Part shown: in pieces, positions 36,662 through 44,675 of the stretch | How positions within the stretch are numbered: the first letter of the stretch is position 1 | Layout of the letters: every line of letters starts with the position of its first letter | Origin: PKWO01 sp036561005 | GTDB taxonomy: Bacteria; Pseudomonadota; Gammaproteobacteria; Burkholderiales; Burkholderiaceae_D | DNA: 64,000 nucleotides | NCBI GenBank assembly: GCA_036561005.1 | Contig: DATBQE010000140.1 | Location: forward strand, 93,935-157,934 | Direction of reading: 5' to 3' | Position numbers and translations under genes: made by a program | Notes under the pieces: model-generated | The model's database searches: none | What the model was told of the DNA's origin: nothing | Seen by the model: only the letters and a program-made list of their open reading frames with translations

Positions 36662-37800
36662 AGCATGCCGGTATCCTGCGAATCGGGTTCAAGCTGCTTG
36701 TCAATGACAAGGCCAAATTCTCCGCGTTACTGATTGGGATCACTTTTGCCGTGTTTTTGATGGTTCAGATGACTGCCATGTTTGCCGGCATCCTGAATCG
36801 CGCCTATTCGACAGTGACCAATATTGGCGCCCCGATCTGGATCATTGACCCGGCCGTCAATACACCGACTTCTTCGATACCGATGCCCGACTATCTGCTC
36901 GACGCGGTGCGCAGCATTGACGGGGTCAGGTACGCCGTTCCGCTTTTTATGGGGGGCGCTCAGCTCAGACTTGACGGCGGCGCAATCCAGTCGGTCAACG
37001 TCATTGGTCTTGACGACACCAGCCTTTATGGCCGGCCCGAACTGGAAAAGGGCAACATACTCGACATTTTCGCCGACAATTCATTCATTGTGGTCAACGA
37101 CGTCGAGTTCGCAAAATTGCACAATCCAAAGATTGGATCGACGTTCGAATTGAATGACCATCGCGGCAAAATTGTCGGTATTGCCGAAGTCAACTCAAAC
37201 GGGCTCAATGGCGTGCCGACCCTATATACGACCTACAGCCGAGCCAAGCAATACATACCGTCGACCCGCTTTACGATATCGTATGTGCTTGCCGATGCCA
37301 AGACAGCCGCCGCCATTCCCGCCATCAAGAAAGAGGTGGCCAAGCTCGGTTACCTTGCGTTGACCAGCGATGAATTCAAGCAGCGCATTGCCAATTATTA
37401 TGTTTACCAGACTGGTATCGGTACAAATATCCTGTTGATGACTGTCATCAGTTTCATCGTCGGCCTGTCTATCTCCGGACAAACCTTTTACACCTTCATC
37501 CTTGAAAATGTGGACAAATTCGGCGCCTTGAAAGCGATCGGTGCGAAAGGCAGGGAGCTGATTTACATGATTCTCTTCATGGCGACATTCACGTCCCTGA
37601 CCGGGTACGGATTGGGTATCGGCTTGGTCACCGTGGTTATCACTTCGGCGCGCTATCGCATACCCAACTACGCGGCAATGATCACCTTCTGGAATCTCGA
37701 GCTGGCATTCGGCATGGTGGTATTGATCGCTGGAATCTCCAGTTATTTTGGCGTGCGCAAAGTATTGAAGATTGAACCTTTCGATATTTTCCGGGGCTAA
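36658..37800 (+). CDS. ABC transporter permease, FtsX/DevC type
   Basis: The 380-residue permease has one N-terminal helix (FSALLIGITFAVFLMVQMTAMF), a periplasmic domain of about 200 residues, and three C-terminal helices with the FtsX-like KFGALKAIGAKGRELIYMI coupling loop. It is the DevC-like partner of the ATPase at 33319-34089. The start overlaps the outer-membrane gene by four bases. All five genes from phaB on are thus one overlapping unit. Confidence 0.92.
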   Translation: MKHAGILRIGFKLLVNDKAKFSALLIGITFAVFLMVQMTAMFAGILNRAYSTVTNIGAPIWIIDPAVNTPTSSIPMPDYLLDAVRSIDGVRYAVPLFMGGAQLRLDGGAIQSVNVIGLDDTSLYGRPELEKGNILDIFADNSFIVVNDVEFAKLHNPKIGSTFELNDHRGKIVGIAEVNSNGLNGVPTLYTTYSRAKQYIPSTRFTISYVLADAKTAAAIPAIKKEVAKLGYLALTSDEFKQRIANYYVYQTGIGTNILLMTVISFIVGLSISGQTFYTFILENVDKFGALKAIGAKGRELIYMILFMATFTSLTGYGLGIGLVTVVITSARYRIPNYAAMITFWNLELAFGMVVLIAGISSYFGVRKVLKIEPFDIFRG

Positions 37801-37915
37801 CGACAACGGTTGGCGCTTAATTGCAATTGTCGGGCGAAGCGCGCATGATCGTTGATATGTAATCTGCTGTGCTGCGCAGGTATGTAGGGCAGGGGTCGGT
37901 TGTCACGGAATTGCA

Positions 37916-38908
37916 ATGGAAAAAGCAGGTTCGGGAAAAATATTGTCGGCAAAACGATTCCGCCAGGACAAGCTTGTTGTCGGCGATACCGGCGGGCTGG
38001 GCAAAATCAGGCTGCGCAAACACATGGACGTCGAAAGCGGTTTTGCCGAAATCGCCAGGCATTGCGTGGCGCAGATTGACGCCAACCGTACGCAATGGCT
38101 GGAGCATGATTTCACCGACGGGCTGCATCAAATGCGTGTCGGCTTGCGCCAATTGCGGTCTGCGCTGGCGTTGTTCAACAGTGCACTTTCTCTGCCCGAT
38201 GACATCGCGCGCGAATTGGCATGGCTTTCTTCTGTGCTTGGGCCCGCTCGTGATTGGGAAGTTTTTTCCGACTCCACCCTGCCACTGGTCGTTGCCGGCG
38301 ATTCCAAACCTTCGGAAATCATTTCTTTGCAACGTGCAGTTGCGGCAATTGCCGCGCAAAAGCGGCAACAAACACAGGCGGAAGTGCAGACACCTCGCTA
38401 TTTGCACCTGATTCGTACCCTGAACCTGTGGCTTGATACAAGAGGATGGCGCAAGCGCTGGGTTGCCGAGGATTCCGGATTGAAACCCGGCTTGCTGCAA
38501 AAGCCCTTGGCCGCATTTCTTGAGGATGGTCTGGCAAAGCGCCATCATTGCCTTTCACGGCGCGGTGATAAACTCGACCCGACCCTGCCGCGCAGCTTTC
38601 ATCGACTACGCATAGCCGTAAAGCGGGCCCGCTACGCGGCGGAATTTTCGCGCACATTTTATGCGCCGAAGCCGATGCGGCGCTACCTGCAGCGGCTCAG
38701 TGACCTACAGGATCAATTGGGAGCCTTAAATGACCTTGCGGTAGCCGATACCTTGCTCGACGAGTTGGGTGGCGGCGAATCCGAAACAGCGAACTCGCTG
38801 CGCCTGGGTATTGCTTTCGTGCGCGGCTATTACGCTGCACTGATCCAGCGCAAGATGGAGAATTTTCTGCATTTCCGCTTGCCGGGCAAATTGCCCGCAC
38901 TCAAATAG
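37916..38908 (+). CDS. CHAD-domain protein
   Basis: The 330-residue protein has conserved histidine helices: DGLHQMRVGLRQLRSAL near residue 63 and FHRLRIAVKRARYAAEF near 225, with many Arg and Lys along helices. CHAD proteins bind polyphosphate and some sit on polyphosphate granules (phosins). The first 30 residues are basic and not part of the domain. It starts 115 bases after the exporter operon, and no ribosome binding site is strong, so its promoter is unclear. PHB and polyphosphate stores are often linked, which fits the neighbours. Confidence 0.88.
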   Translation: MEKAGSGKILSAKRFRQDKLVVGDTGGLGKIRLRKHMDVESGFAEIARHCVAQIDANRTQWLEHDFTDGLHQMRVGLRQLRSALALFNSALSLPDDIARELAWLSSVLGPARDWEVFSDSTLPLVVAGDSKPSEIISLQRAVAAIAAQKRQQTQAEVQTPRYLHLIRTLNLWLDTRGWRKRWVAEDSGLKPGLLQKPLAAFLEDGLAKRHHCLSRRGDKLDPTLPRSFHRLRIAVKRARYAAEFSRTFYAPKPMRRYLQRLSDLQDQLGALNDLAVADTLLDELGGGESETANSLRLGIAFVRGYYAALIQRKMENFLHFRLPGKLPALK

Positions 38909-39010
38909 TAAACCGTTTGACCTCGCCAGTGCCTGCGCGCCGGCGGGCAATGTCAACCTGAATCTCTTCCTCGTCCCTGGATTTCGAATCTGGCGCGGCG
39001 GCGGTTTATT

Positions 39011-39024
39011 TTGACTTGCATCAA
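39011..39024 (+). promoter_or_regulatory. FNR/Anr-like box upstream of the TraR/DksA gene
   Basis: TTGAC-TTGC-ATCAA has one mismatch. Its centre is 41.5 bases before the start predicted from TATAGT at 39047-39052, the class II activating geometry. Confidence 0.75.
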
Positions 39025-39046
39025 CTCCCGGCGGCGGACCGAAAGC

Positions 39047-39052
39047 TATAGT
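39047..39052 (+). promoter_or_regulatory. -10 element of the TraR/DksA gene
   Basis: TATAGT matches TATAAT at five of six positions and is correctly spaced from the FNR-like box. Transcription would start near 39059, 38 bases before the ATG. Confidence 0.6.
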
Positions 39053-39096
39053 TCATTCGACATTAATTGAACGCTACCGGTATTGAGGAGAAAATC

Positions 39097-39492
39097 ATGG
39101 CATCGGCTGATCTGAACATCGCAGTTTTGAAAGGGCGCCTGCGTGAGCGCCGCGAAACCATGCTGGCGACGATTCGTGCACGGCTGCACCAGTCCGACGA
39201 CCCGGCGCTGCTTTCTCTGGAAAATCACATCGCCGAGGAAGACGACCGGCTTATCGCCGACATCCTTAATGAGTCCGATATTGTCTTGCTTAACGGCGAA
39301 TTGGAAGAGTTGGGCGAGATTGATGCAGCATTGTCGCGGGTGTCAGCAGGTACCTTTGGACAATGCACAGTGTGCGGCATCGACATCCCTGCGCAACGCC
39401 TGGTGGTCCTGCCGACTGCCAGTCGTTGCGTCGTCTGCGAAGCGCGCGTCGAACACGAGCAAGCGCGCAGGCACAGCACCTACAGCTTTTAG
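39097..39492 (+). CDS. TraR/DksA-type zinc finger protein
   Basis: The 131-residue protein has a helical first half and a C-terminal zinc finger CTVCG-x14-RCVVC (CxxC and CxxC), as in DksA/TraR proteins that enter the RNA polymerase secondary channel and act with ppGpp. The DxxDxA tip of true DksA is not clear here, so transcription activity may differ. GAGGAG at 39085-39090 precedes the ATG at 39097; the in-frame start at 39067 is disfavoured. The FNR-like promoter suggests it is made at low oxygen. Confidence 0.88.
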   Translation: MASADLNIAVLKGRLRERRETMLATIRARLHQSDDPALLSLENHIAEEDDRLIADILNESDIVLLNGELEELGEIDAALSRVSAGTFGQCTVCGIDIPAQRLVVLPTASRCVVCEARVEHEQARRHSTYSF

Positions 39493-39707
39493 AAGCGGTT
39501 TCAACATGCATGTGGCGTCTTTGTCGCCGACGGCGTTTGGTCCCCTTGCCGTGCAAGCGTACTGTCCTCGTCGCGGTGCGTGGCCCAGCGCATTTTGAAA
39601 CCGGTTCGTCAGCAATTCACGCAGCATTGGTGGCGCGTCAGGTCGGCGTGCCACCAGGGCACGCGTGAATTTCCTGGTCCCACGGCGCGTCGCCGCGAAT
39701 CGTTCCG

Positions 39708-40559
39708 ATGACTCATTCAGTGAAGGTGGCCGTGACCGCATCGTTTGGCCTTGCCCGGAATTTGCTCACGACGGCGCTGACGATAGTGCTGTTTTTGGCT
39801 ATGCCGGAATCGGCCTTTGCAGGACTTCCCTCCGATCAGCAAAGCCTCATGGCATTTTTCGAGCAGCGCCTGCCGCTGCATGTTCCTGTACCGGAGAATG
39901 AGCAGGCATTCTATGCGCAAAAACTCGATGCGGCCCTGCTGGCGGCGGGGGTGACCGATCTGGAAGTGCAATATGTGGTCGTCATCGATCGCAATCCGAA
40001 GGTTCAACTGGCGCTGATCTACCGAGGAAATTCACACGGCGCATGGCAGTTTCTCGTCGCGTTGCCCGTCTCGACCGGAAAGCCCGGTCGTTTTGACCAT
40101 TTCGTCACGCCGCTCGGGGTATTTTCCCATACCCCGCAAAATATGGATTTTCGTGCGGAAGGAACAATGAATAGCCAGGGCATTCGAGGCTATGGTGAAA
40201 AGGGCATGCGTGTATTCGATTTTGGCTGGGTTGCCGGCCAACGCGGCTGGGGCAAGCGCGATGTCGGCATCATGCGCTTGCAAATGCATGCCACCGATCC
40301 CGATTTCCTGGCCCAGCGTCTCGGCAGACCGGACTCCAAAGGGTGCGTTCGCATACCTGCGGAATTGAATCGCATGATCGATCACTATGGCTTGCTCGAC
40401 GCCGATTACGATCAGCTCCTTGAGCGCGGCCAACACCTGTGGATACTGGACCCAAATCGAGAACCGGTTCCGGATGCAGGGCGCTATCTGGTGGTGATCG
40501 ATTCCCAGCTTGATCAAAGGCCCGCCTGGATGTCGCCCCTGAACGGTGCGCACAGATAG
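39708..40559 (+). CDS. L,D-transpeptidase (YkuD family), exported
   Basis: The 283-residue protein has a basic start and a hydrophobic segment ending in SAFA, likely a signal peptide, then a catalytic region with MHATDPDF (His) and RPDSKGCVRIP, where the Cys is the nucleophile. YkuD enzymes make L,D cross-links in peptidoglycan or attach lipoproteins to it. ATG 39708 was used; no strong ribosome binding site is visible. It stands alone, 215 bases after the TraR/DksA gene; that gap holds no supported gene. Confidence 0.9.
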   Translation: MTHSVKVAVTASFGLARNLLTTALTIVLFLAMPESAFAGLPSDQQSLMAFFEQRLPLHVPVPENEQAFYAQKLDAALLAAGVTDLEVQYVVVIDRNPKVQLALIYRGNSHGAWQFLVALPVSTGKPGRFDHFVTPLGVFSHTPQNMDFRAEGTMNSQGIRGYGEKGMRVFDFGWVAGQRGWGKRDVGIMRLQMHATDPDFLAQRLGRPDSKGCVRIPAELNRMIDHYGLLDADYDQLLERGQHLWILDPNREPVPDAGRYLVVIDSQLDQRPAWMSPLNGAHR

Positions 40560-40637
40560 ACGGGAGGCCGGGCGATCGCTTATAGTGCGACCTACGACAT
40601 CAAATTCGCACGCAAGCCGCCGTGCGTGCCATCGAAC

Positions 40638-42431
40638 ATGCTTGAGTGGTTCAAAAGACGTTTCATCGCCCCGGCCGGATTGGTCGTTCCTGACGCAACA
40701 AGGGCGCCCGACGCCGAGCTTGCAGATGCATCATTGAGCAAGCTGGACGGAAAAGCGCAGAAACGGCTGGGCGATCAGTATCTTGCACAGGGCGAACTCG
40801 ATCTTGCCGCCTCCTGTTACCGCGAGGCCATCAGCCTCGAACCAGGTTTCGCCAAAGCCCATGGCAATCTCGGGCTGGTCTTGATGCGACAGGGGGTTGA
40901 CGCCCAGGCGCAGCAAGAATTGCAAACTGCACTCGCGCTCGACGCCGATAATCCCGACACCTATTACATGCTGGGAACGCTGGCAGCGAAGCGCAGATCG
41001 ACGGTGGAATCTGCGTTTGACTATTTCCATTTGGCATTGGCACGGCAGCCCGATTTCGAGCTAGCCTACGTCGATTGGTGTGCCTTGCTGATGCAGCAGC
41101 GCAGGATGGCCGAGGCACGGGAAGTGGTATTGCGCGGACTCGCGCAATGTCCGGCCGCTGCGGCGTTGCACCGCCAGTTGGGAGCTATCCACCACGATGC
41201 GATGGAATATCGGCTGGCGCTGGACTGCTTTGAAAAGGCATTGATGCTGGAGCCGCGCCATGCCGATACCCTCGCATCGAAGGCATTGACGCTTTGCAAA
41301 ATCGGTGAAACTGGTCTGGCAGCCGAAATTTTTGAACAGGCGGTGGATAGCCTCTCCCGCGCCGCCGCGGACGACCCCACAGACTACCTGGTACCTTACA
41401 ATCTTGGGACGTTGCTGATGAACCTCGGGCGCTACGAGGAAGCACTGGCCCAATTCGAGCATAGCCTTTCCATCAATCCCGCAGCGGAGGGCCCCAGGAT
41501 CGCGCGCGGCTGGGTGTTTCTACTGACCGCGAGATTCGAGCGCGGGTGGCAGGACTATTCCGTGGTGGCGTTGCATAGCGCAGGCGATGGCCCGCGGCAG
41601 TTCCCCCGTCCCTTGTGGCTCAACGATGCAGATATCGCTGGAAAATCGATCTTGCTCTATGCCGATCAGGGAATCGGCGATACGCTGCAATGGGTTCGCT
41701 ATGTAAGACATATCCATGCTCTTGGGGCTTCAGCGATCTACCTTGACGTTCAAACGTCGCTGAAATCCTTGCTCGAAACACTGCCGGGCGTGAAGCGGGT
41801 CCTGGAGCCGGGCGAATCACTGGCCGACTTCGACTTTCATTGCCCGCTCTCCAACCTTCCGTTGGCGTTTCAGGCGAATCTTGAAAACATGGCGGAATGC
41901 GAACCCTATTTGCATGCAGCGCCAGAGCGCGTGGCGCATTGGCAGCGGGTGCTGCCGCCTGCCGGGCAGGCGCGCGTGGGTCTGGTGTGGTCGGGCAATC
42001 CGCTATTCGCCAATGACAGATTCCGCTCGCTGCCGCTGCAGGAACTGCAACCTCTGCTGGCGGGTAATCGATTTCTTTTTTATTCATTGCAAAAGGATGT
42101 GCGCGAAGCAGACCGCCCGTTGCTGCAATCCATGACCCAGGTTACCGATCTTGCGCCGCATTTGAACGATTTTGCCGAGACGGCGGCAATTGTGGCGAAC
42201 CTTGATCTCGTTATCACCGTCGATACCTCGGTCGCCCACCTGGCCGGTGCAATGGGCCGCAAAGTGTGGATCATGTTGCCGCTTTCGCCCGACTTTCGCT
42301 GGCTGCTCGATCGCACCGACAGCCCCTGGTATCGCAGTGCGCGCCTGTTCCGCCAGCGCAGCGTGGGCGACTGGCGCACGGTGGTTGCCGATGCGGCGCA
42401 GGCGCTGGCGCAGGAATTCGGCTCAGCTTAA
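40638..42431 (+). CDS. TPR protein with C-terminal glycosyltransferase-9-like domain
   Basis: The 597-residue protein has eight or so TPR motifs (residues 35-290, for example AHGNLGLVLMRQG and YNLGTLLMNLGRYEEALAQ) and a C-terminal half resembling the heptosyltransferase GT9/GTB fold (RVGLVWSGNP, YSLQKDVREAD, LVITVDTSVAHLAGAMG). Such TPR-GT proteins are common in betaproteobacteria and are linked to protein or lipid glycosylation, though substrates are mostly unknown. ATG 40638 was preferred to GTG 40626. A glycosyltransferase follows, and the adhesin TpsA lies 4 kb downstream. Confidence 0.85.
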   Translation: MLEWFKRRFIAPAGLVVPDATRAPDAELADASLSKLDGKAQKRLGDQYLAQGELDLAASCYREAISLEPGFAKAHGNLGLVLMRQGVDAQAQQELQTALALDADNPDTYYMLGTLAAKRRSTVESAFDYFHLALARQPDFELAYVDWCALLMQQRRMAEAREVVLRGLAQCPAAAALHRQLGAIHHDAMEYRLALDCFEKALMLEPRHADTLASKALTLCKIGETGLAAEIFEQAVDSLSRAAADDPTDYLVPYNLGTLLMNLGRYEEALAQFEHSLSINPAAEGPRIARGWVFLLTARFERGWQDYSVVALHSAGDGPRQFPRPLWLNDADIAGKSILLYADQGIGDTLQWVRYVRHIHALGASAIYLDVQTSLKSLLETLPGVKRVLEPGESLADFDFHCPLSNLPLAFQANLENMAECEPYLHAAPERVAHWQRVLPPAGQARVGLVWSGNPLFANDRFRSLPLQELQPLLAGNRFLFYSLQKDVREADRPLLQSMTQVTDLAPHLNDFAETAAIVANLDLVITVDTSVAHLAGAMGRKVWIMLPLSPDFRWLLDRTDSPWYRSARLFRQRSVGDWRTVVADAAQALAQEFGSA

Positions 42432-42603
42432 CGTTAGGTACGATGCAAACCATTGGGAAAAACATTTGGCTGGTGTTGAAAGGCGCAGGTCAACCGCGTT
42501 GGACAGATGGTCCACCTAATGGCATGCTGCGGGAAATGTCAGTCGAATGCAAAATTCATCATCGCTGCAGATTGAAGCGATGTAAAGTCAACACGAGGTT
42601 TAT

Positions 42604-43827
42604 ATCGAAACGCCTGAAACCCGGCCCGCGCCGCTGAAAATTGCATTTCTTGCCCCGTTCAACCTGTTCGATGCCGGCAGTGGGGCTGCGCAATCCGTGC
42701 GCACAATACTGGAGCAACTCGCTGCACGCGGTGCGCATTGCCATGCGGTGACGGCTTGCTGTTTCGACGTCCCGCCCGGTGATCGCGTCGGCGAATTGCT
42801 GCGCGCGCGCGGTTTGACGCAGAGCGCCCAGGTTGACGGCGTCAACGTCCCGGTATGGCAGGGCAGAGTGGCCGGCGTCGAGTACAACACCATTGCGCTG
42901 CCGACCCAGCTAAGAAACCAGTTAACAGCCATCGAAGAAATGATCTATCGTGATGCGATTGTCGGCTGGCTGGCGCAAAACAAGCCCGACATCGTGCTGA
43001 CATACGGCGGGTTTTTGCTCGAAAACGAAGTGCAGCGATGTGCCCGAGCCGCTGGCGCGCGCGTGGTCTTTTACCTCGCCAATCCCAATTACATGCGCCC
43101 GGAAACGTTTGCCAATACGAACCTGATCCTGGCAAATTCGGGCGCAGTGCGTGACCATTACCTGCACAAGATGAAGCTCGACAGCCACGCGATCGGCCTG
43201 TTTGTCGCACGTAGCAGCGAGCCCATCACGAAAATCGAGCCGCGCTTCATCACATTCGTCAATCCCCTGCCTGAAAAGGGCGTGACGGTATTCCTCAAGT
43301 TGGTCGAGCGCGCCGCCAATGACGCGCCCGACATGCGCTTTCTGGTTGTGGAGAGCCGCGGCATTCTGGCCGAGGCGATGCGCAAGTTGAATCTGCCTGC
43401 CGAGCTGCTCAAGCAAGTCACGGTGATCGGCAAGCAGGAAAATTTGTCGGCGGTGTATCGCCAAACTGCGGTATTACTGGTACCGTCTCTGTGGTTTGAA
43501 GCGGCCGGTCGCGTGTTGGTCGAGGCCAATGCCAACGGGATCCCGGTATTGGCCAGCAATGGCGGCGGCATACCTGAAACCCTGGGGCAGGCCGGGTGCC
43601 TGCTTCCTGTGCCCGAACGCTGCCGTGCCGACTTTTGGACGCTGCCGACCCGCGACGAGATTGCGCCATGGTGGGACGAATTGGCGCGGCTCTGGTTCGA
43701 ACCGGACCATCATCGCGCGATGTCCCAAAAAGCGCTAGTGGCTGCCGAAACCTACGATTTGAGCGCTCGCGCGGCAACGCTGGAAATCCTGCTGCGCTCC
43801 ATCCTGCCCCCCGCCGGCGGCAACTAG
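42604..43827 (+). CDS. Glycosyltransferase (GT4-like) with no standard start codon
   Basis: The protein has a GT-B fold: the N-terminal KIAFLAPFNLFDAGSGAAQS, FVNPLPEKGV in the middle and the nucleotide-sugar region LLVPSLWFEAAGRVLVEANANGIPVLA with GGGIPETL. The frame is open from 42586, but no ATG, GTG or TTG occurs before the conserved first strand; the first standard codon, GTG 42697, would remove that strand. ATC at 42604 has GAGG five bases upstream (42595-42598) and is taken as a provisional start, giving 407 residues. A damaged start or an upstream frameshift is also possible. It follows the TPR-GT gene after 170 bases. Confidence 0.78.
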   Translation: METPETRPAPLKIAFLAPFNLFDAGSGAAQSVRTILEQLAARGAHCHAVTACCFDVPPGDRVGELLRARGLTQSAQVDGVNVPVWQGRVAGVEYNTIALPTQLRNQLTAIEEMIYRDAIVGWLAQNKPDIVLTYGGFLLENEVQRCARAAGARVVFYLANPNYMRPETFANTNLILANSGAVRDHYLHKMKLDSHAIGLFVARSSEPITKIEPRFITFVNPLPEKGVTVFLKLVERAANDAPDMRFLVVESRGILAEAMRKLNLPAELLKQVTVIGKQENLSAVYRQTAVLLVPSLWFEAAGRVLVEANANGIPVLASNGGGIPETLGQAGCLLPVPERCRADFWTLPTRDEIAPWWDELARLWFEPDHHRAMSQKALVAAETYDLSARAATLEILLRSILPPAGGN

Positions 43828-44220
43828 CGCCATGCCGAAGACGAAGAACTATGCTTGGCCGTCCTGGTCCGGCAGGCGGAGTCCCGTTCGTTGCCGGCAC
43901 ACTCCTGCACCTTATTGAAGCAAATCTGTGTAAATCCCATAATCATGGGATTTACATTGTCTTGCCAAGATGGCATTGTCTCGCCTTGAGCTCGGGAAGC
44001 TGTCATCCAGATGAAACATTGAAGCGCAAACGCAACCAATTGGCTGCTGTTTTCGCATTTGAATTGCATAGTTTTGCTAAGTTTATTACTATTGAGTAAA
44101 GATCTTCACGATAAATAAAAAGCAATCAATAAGCGATAAAAGTCGCGTAGCAGGCATCAGATAACGAGCAATCTGAAGATCATTACTGGAAGCTGTTCGC
44201 ACTACCGATTGAGGGAGAGC
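43828..44220. other. Gene-poor region with a perfect hairpin
   Basis: About 390 bases hold no supported gene. They become AT-rich towards 44100-44200, which may carry the promoter of the small ORF that follows. The hairpin at 43929-43956 is listed separately. Confidence 0.5.
43929..43956. repeat. Perfect 12-base inverted repeat (hairpin)
   Basis: TGTAAATCCCAT at 43929-43940 and ATGGGATTTACA at 43945-43956 pair perfectly around AATC. It is 101 bases after the glycosyltransferase. There is no T-run and GC is low, so it is a weak terminator; an operator for a dimeric regulator is the alternative. Confidence 0.6.
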
Positions 44221-44328
44221 ATGATTTCTCGCATGTTTGGTGAGCCTTTGGTGTCAATTCGCACGGTCGAGTGTGCAACAGAACAGGGCTTATCCGGCAA
44301 GCGCGATGTCATGAATCGGAAAGGGTAG
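44221..44328 (+). CDS. Candidate 35-residue small protein directly before a terminator
   Basis: A short frame starts MISRMFGEPLVSIRT and ends at TAG 44326-44328. GAGGGAG at 44211-44217 lies just in front, slightly closer than ideal. The stop codon falls inside the first arm of the terminator hairpin at 44324-44348. This layout suggests a very short transcript coding for a small protein or leader peptide, but no known family was recognised. Confidence 0.4.
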   Translation: MISRMFGEPLVSIRTVECATEQGLSGKRDVMNRKG

Positions 44329-44360
44329 GTCGCCATGCCGGGCCTGCCGCTTTTTGTTTT
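44324..44360 (+). terminator. Rho-independent terminator with overlapping stop codon
   Basis: GGTAGG at 44324-44329 pairs with CCTGCC at 44343-44348 (one G-T pair), followed by GCTTTTTGTTTT. It lies between the 35-residue frame and the two-partner secretion genes, so it may either end a small transcript or attenuate the downstream operon. Confidence 0.6.
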
Positions 44361-44675
44361 GGCGCCGATACCATGTCCTCCCTCCTTCTTCTGCCTTCGC
44401 CTCGGTAATGCATTCGGCCCCGCAATTGATCGCGTTGGGCTGTTTGTTCCCGGCTATTTCGGGATTTCGCGGTCACGCGTTGTACGTCGCTTGCCTACGA
44501 TGTGGCATCGCTGAATTTGGTTGCAAACAGCCTAGGGGTGCTGCGCCAGGCCATCAACCGATGGCGTTGCTGACCTTGCGGTTGTCGAGGTGTAGATAAA
44601 GAATGAAAAGGGAGACGCCACGGGGAGACGCCCGCAGGTGTCGCTGGTTTGAACAACGTCCAGAAAAGCCATAAC
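44361..44675. other. Upstream region of the two-partner secretion operon
   Basis: No gene is supported. Two copies of GGGAGACGCC occur at 44610-44619 and 44623-44632, three bases apart. An open frame of 81 codons at 44354-44599 has no ribosome binding site or motif. Confidence 0.4.

Noticed and set aside
44210..44360. Possible cyclic di-GMP (GEMM) riboswitch before the adhesin operon
   Set aside because: The conserved core bases of that class were not found; only a terminator and a short frame are seen.
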